Below, one piece after another: positions 62,361-64,000 of a stretch of DNA of 64,000 nt. The first letter of the stretch is position 1. Every line of letters starts with the position of its first letter. This DNA is from Morganella morganii H1r. Lineage in GTDB: Bacteria; Pseudomonadota; Gammaproteobacteria; Enterobacterales; Enterobacteriaceae. The notes under the pieces are model-generated. The model was not told the origin of the DNA and did no database searches. It saw nothing but the letters and a program-made list of their open reading frames with translations. The stretch lies in contig NZ_AYMP01000004.1 of assembly GCF_000633515.1 (NCBI RefSeq), positions 248,001-312,000 of the forward strand, given 5' to 3'. The translations under genes and the position numbers were made by a program.

Positions 62361-63482
62361 TCACAAATCGGTCAGCATACCGAAATAAAGCTGAATAATT
62401 GATTCTAATCTATTGATATTTAAGCCAGTAATCGATTCAACACGCTGAAGTCGGTAACGGAGGGTATTTGTGTGAATATGCAGCGTTTTTGTGGTTTGAG
62501 ACAGATCACAATTCTGATCAAAATAGGTCTTCAGGGTATGACACAACACACGGCGGCTGTCCGCCGCTTTCAGTTTCTGCCAGGCGGAGGCCAGTTCAGC
62601 GGCCTGCCAGCTCTCCTGAAATCCCTGTAACAAGGCGGGTAATTTGACTTCATCATAAAAAATGGTTTTCTGGCGGCTGTAAGCCGGGGTCTGCCCCAGT
62701 TGCTGCACAGCGCAGGCACTCTGCCAGGAGCGGTGCAGACCATTGTGTCCGTGAAAGAAACCGCCGACATACATCAGCAGATCCGGCAGCTGGCGGCGCA
62801 GTGCCTGTAACTGCTTCTGCACCGGAGAGAGCGGCTGAAAATCCGCATCACAGGCCACCGGTTTCAGCACCACGAGGGAATTTATTCCCCGGATACTGAC
62901 CAGCAGATCCATTTTAAGATTATCAATATAGTCCACCAGACGGTGAAACCGCTCATGATCCGGTGCGGGCAGCGCGAGGATCAGAGCTATGCGGGGTTTA
63001 TCGGGGGAGATCCCGAGATAAGCGGCGATCGATTTTACCGACTGCGGCTGCTGATCCGGGCTTATCAGCTGGCTGACCAGCTCATCACGGTAACGGCGAT
63101 CCCACTGGGATTTTTCCAGCAAATCGGCCTGTTCCAGCACCAGTTCCGCTGCCATACGCACCAGCTCGGCGTAGTTGCGCACCTCATCCGGTTTGCCTGA
63201 AATTCCGACCACACCCACCATAGTATCGCGGAAAATTACCGGCAGATTAATGCCGGGTTTCACGCCTTTCAGCGTGGCGGCGGTGGCTTCATCAATTTCC
63301 ACAATCCGGTTTTCCGTCAGTGCCAGCACCGCCCCTTCGTGGCGCTGATTTACCCGCTGCGGATCACCGGACGCAATAATCACCCCCTGTGCGTTCATCA
63401 CATTCACGGAGTAACTGAGGATTTGCATCGCCCGCTGAACAATCAGCCGGGCAGTGCGCTGATCGAGCTGAACCGGTGTCAT
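62361..63482 (-). CDS. cdaR: CdaR-family sugar diacid/glycerate regulator
   Basis: A 373-residue activator. The N-terminal sugar-diacid-recognition domain (LIVQRAMQILSYSVNVMNAQGVIIASGD, about 10-140) is followed by a GGDEF-like middle region and a PucR-type helix-turn-helix at the C-terminus (TKTLHIHTNTLRYRLQRVE). In E. coli CdaR responds to glycerate and activates galactarate/glucarate genes. The ATG at 63482 lies one base after the stop of the small upstream gene; the longer frame to 63593 overlaps that gene. It probably controls the gntP-kinase genes just downstream. Confidence 0.92.
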   Translation of the reverse strand: MTPVQLDQRTARLIVQRAMQILSYSVNVMNAQGVIIASGDPQRVNQRHEGAVLALTENRIVEIDEATAATLKGVKPGINLPVIFRDTMVGVVGISGKPDEVRNYAELVRMAAELVLEQADLLEKSQWDRRYRDELVSQLISPDQQPQSVKSIAAYLGISPDKPRIALILALPAPDHERFHRLVDYIDNLKMDLLVSIRGINSLVVLKPVACDADFQPLSPVQKQLQALRRQLPDLLMYVGGFFHGHNGLHRSWQSACAVQQLGQTPAYSRQKTIFYDEVKLPALLQGFQESWQAAELASAWQKLKAADSRRVLCHTLKTYFDQNCDLSQTTKTLHIHTNTLRYRLQRVESITGLNINRLESIIQLYFGMLTDL

Positions 63483-63483
63483 A

Positions 63484-63729
63484 TCAGGACGGATTCTGTG
63501 CCTGGCGTGCTGCCGCAATGGCAGACTCAATGGCTTTTCTGGCCAGCGGACTGTTGCGCCAGCAGGTAGAGCCGGTAAGTGCCGCACCGGCACTCAGCAG
63601 GGATTGGGCATCCGCGGCGGCAAGCTGATTAAGATCAGAAAATCCCATCTGCTCAAGGCGTTCGATAACTTTCACACCCACGCCCTTTACCGCCAGCAGA
63701 ACTGCCTTGTCTTCAGACGAAAAAGCCAT
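63484..63729 (-). CDS. Small helix-hairpin-helix protein
   Basis: An 81-residue protein with one helix-hairpin-helix motif (AVKGVGVKVIERLEQMGFSDLNQLAAADAQSLL), usual in non-specific DNA binders or protein-protein contacts. It is likely related to small HhH/Cdd1-like proteins. It lies one base upstream of cdaR and may be cotranscribed with it. Function unknown. Confidence 0.75.
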   Translation of the reverse strand: MAFSSEDKAVLLAVKGVGVKVIERLEQMGFSDLNQLAAADAQSLLSAGAALTGSTCWRNSPLARKAIESAIAAARQAQNPS

Positions 63730-63804
63730 AATATCCCCGTCAGTGATTATCAGAAAATACGATGGCTGCCATAACAGACCGCCGCAGAAACGGGCGCATT
63801 GTTA

Positions 63805-64000
63805 TCAGCCCTCAATCGCCTCGCGCAGTTTTTTCATGGCATTTTTTTCCAGCTGACGGACGCGCTCGGCGGAAACGCCGTATTTGTCCGCCAGTTCCTG
63901 GAGGGTAGTTTTGCTGTCATCATCCAGCCAGCGGGCACGGATAATGTCACGGCTGCGCTCGTCCAGTGAATCAATCGCCAGGGTGAGTTTGTCCGTGGCG
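63805..64000 (-). CDS. rpoH: Heat-shock sigma factor RpoH, C-terminal part
   Basis: The last 64 codons of sigma-32 run in from the right edge, so the gene is truncated by the window. The region 4.2 helix-turn-helix is recognisable ([28 protein letters not shown]) as is the preceding [15 protein letters not shown]. The end (REAIEG) is family-typical. In E. coli rpoH lies beside livJ; here the glycerate cluster and other genes lie between. Confidence 0.95.
   Translation of the reverse strand, partial: ATDKLTLAIDSLDERSRDIIRARWLDDDSKTTLQELADKYGVSAERVRQLEKNAMKKLREAIEG

Noticed and set aside
63339-63569. Plus-strand frame opposite cdaR and the HhH gene
   Set aside because: Shadow of two supported minus-strand genes.

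Overview
The window is bacterial chromosome from a member of the Enterobacterales. Gene order and protein sequences match the E. coli/Yersinia/Proteus core (mla, kdsD-kdsC-lptCAB-rpoN-hpf-ptsN-rapZ-ptsO, pmbA-darP, tldD-yhdP-rng-maf-mreDCB, accBC, prmA-dusB-fis, kdpFABCDE, liv, rpoH). Coding sequence is moderately GC-rich, several E. coli neighbours are missing (csrD, acuI, yhdT, panF), and blocks that lie apart in E. coli are fused here. I infer a Morganellaceae genome, most likely Morganella, from layout and recalled sequence similarity only; no search was run.

Layout. 1-10.4 kb: envelope lipid transport (mlaFED), a sodium/calcium exchanger gene, Kdo synthesis (kdsD, kdsC), LPS export (lptCAB), then sigma-54, ribosome hibernation, and the nitrogen PTS with RapZ. 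10.4-16.5 kb: rnk, a candidate 42-residue small protein, pmbA, darP, and a barstar/barnase pair joined to tldD and a NIT1-type amidase. 16.5-25.2 kb: yhdP, rng, maf, mreD, mreC and mreB, all on the minus strand. A gene-poor kilobase follows, then aroQ-accB-accC, prmA and dusB-fis (26.2-31.0 kb).

31.2-44 kb is accessory. It holds an AT-rich island with a half-length hcp, a full-length hcp, and a convergent putative toxin (DUF4225-like)/membrane-immunity pair. After that come an unknown 116-residue protein, a methyltransferase, a divergent MarR/MFS efflux pair with palindromic operators, a TonB-dependent siderophore receptor behind a Fur box, an amidohydrolase, a chemoreceptor behind a sigma-28 promoter, and dcuB.

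44.2-52.0 kb is the complete potassium uptake system kdpFABC-kdpDE, including the 29-residue kdpF. 52.1-58.6 kb carries a GNAT acetyltransferase, a secreted Sel1-repeat protein and the branched-chain amino acid ABC transporter (livF, G, M, H and a binding protein). 58.9-63.7 kb carries a secreted YD-like repeat protein, a glycerate kinase/GntP permease/CdaR regulator cluster and a small helix-hairpin-helix protein. The window ends inside rpoH.

The best candidates for little-described biology are the Hcp/DUF4225/immunity island and the barnase-barstar pair co-transcribed with tldD. I saw no tRNA, rRNA, CRISPR array or insertion sequence.
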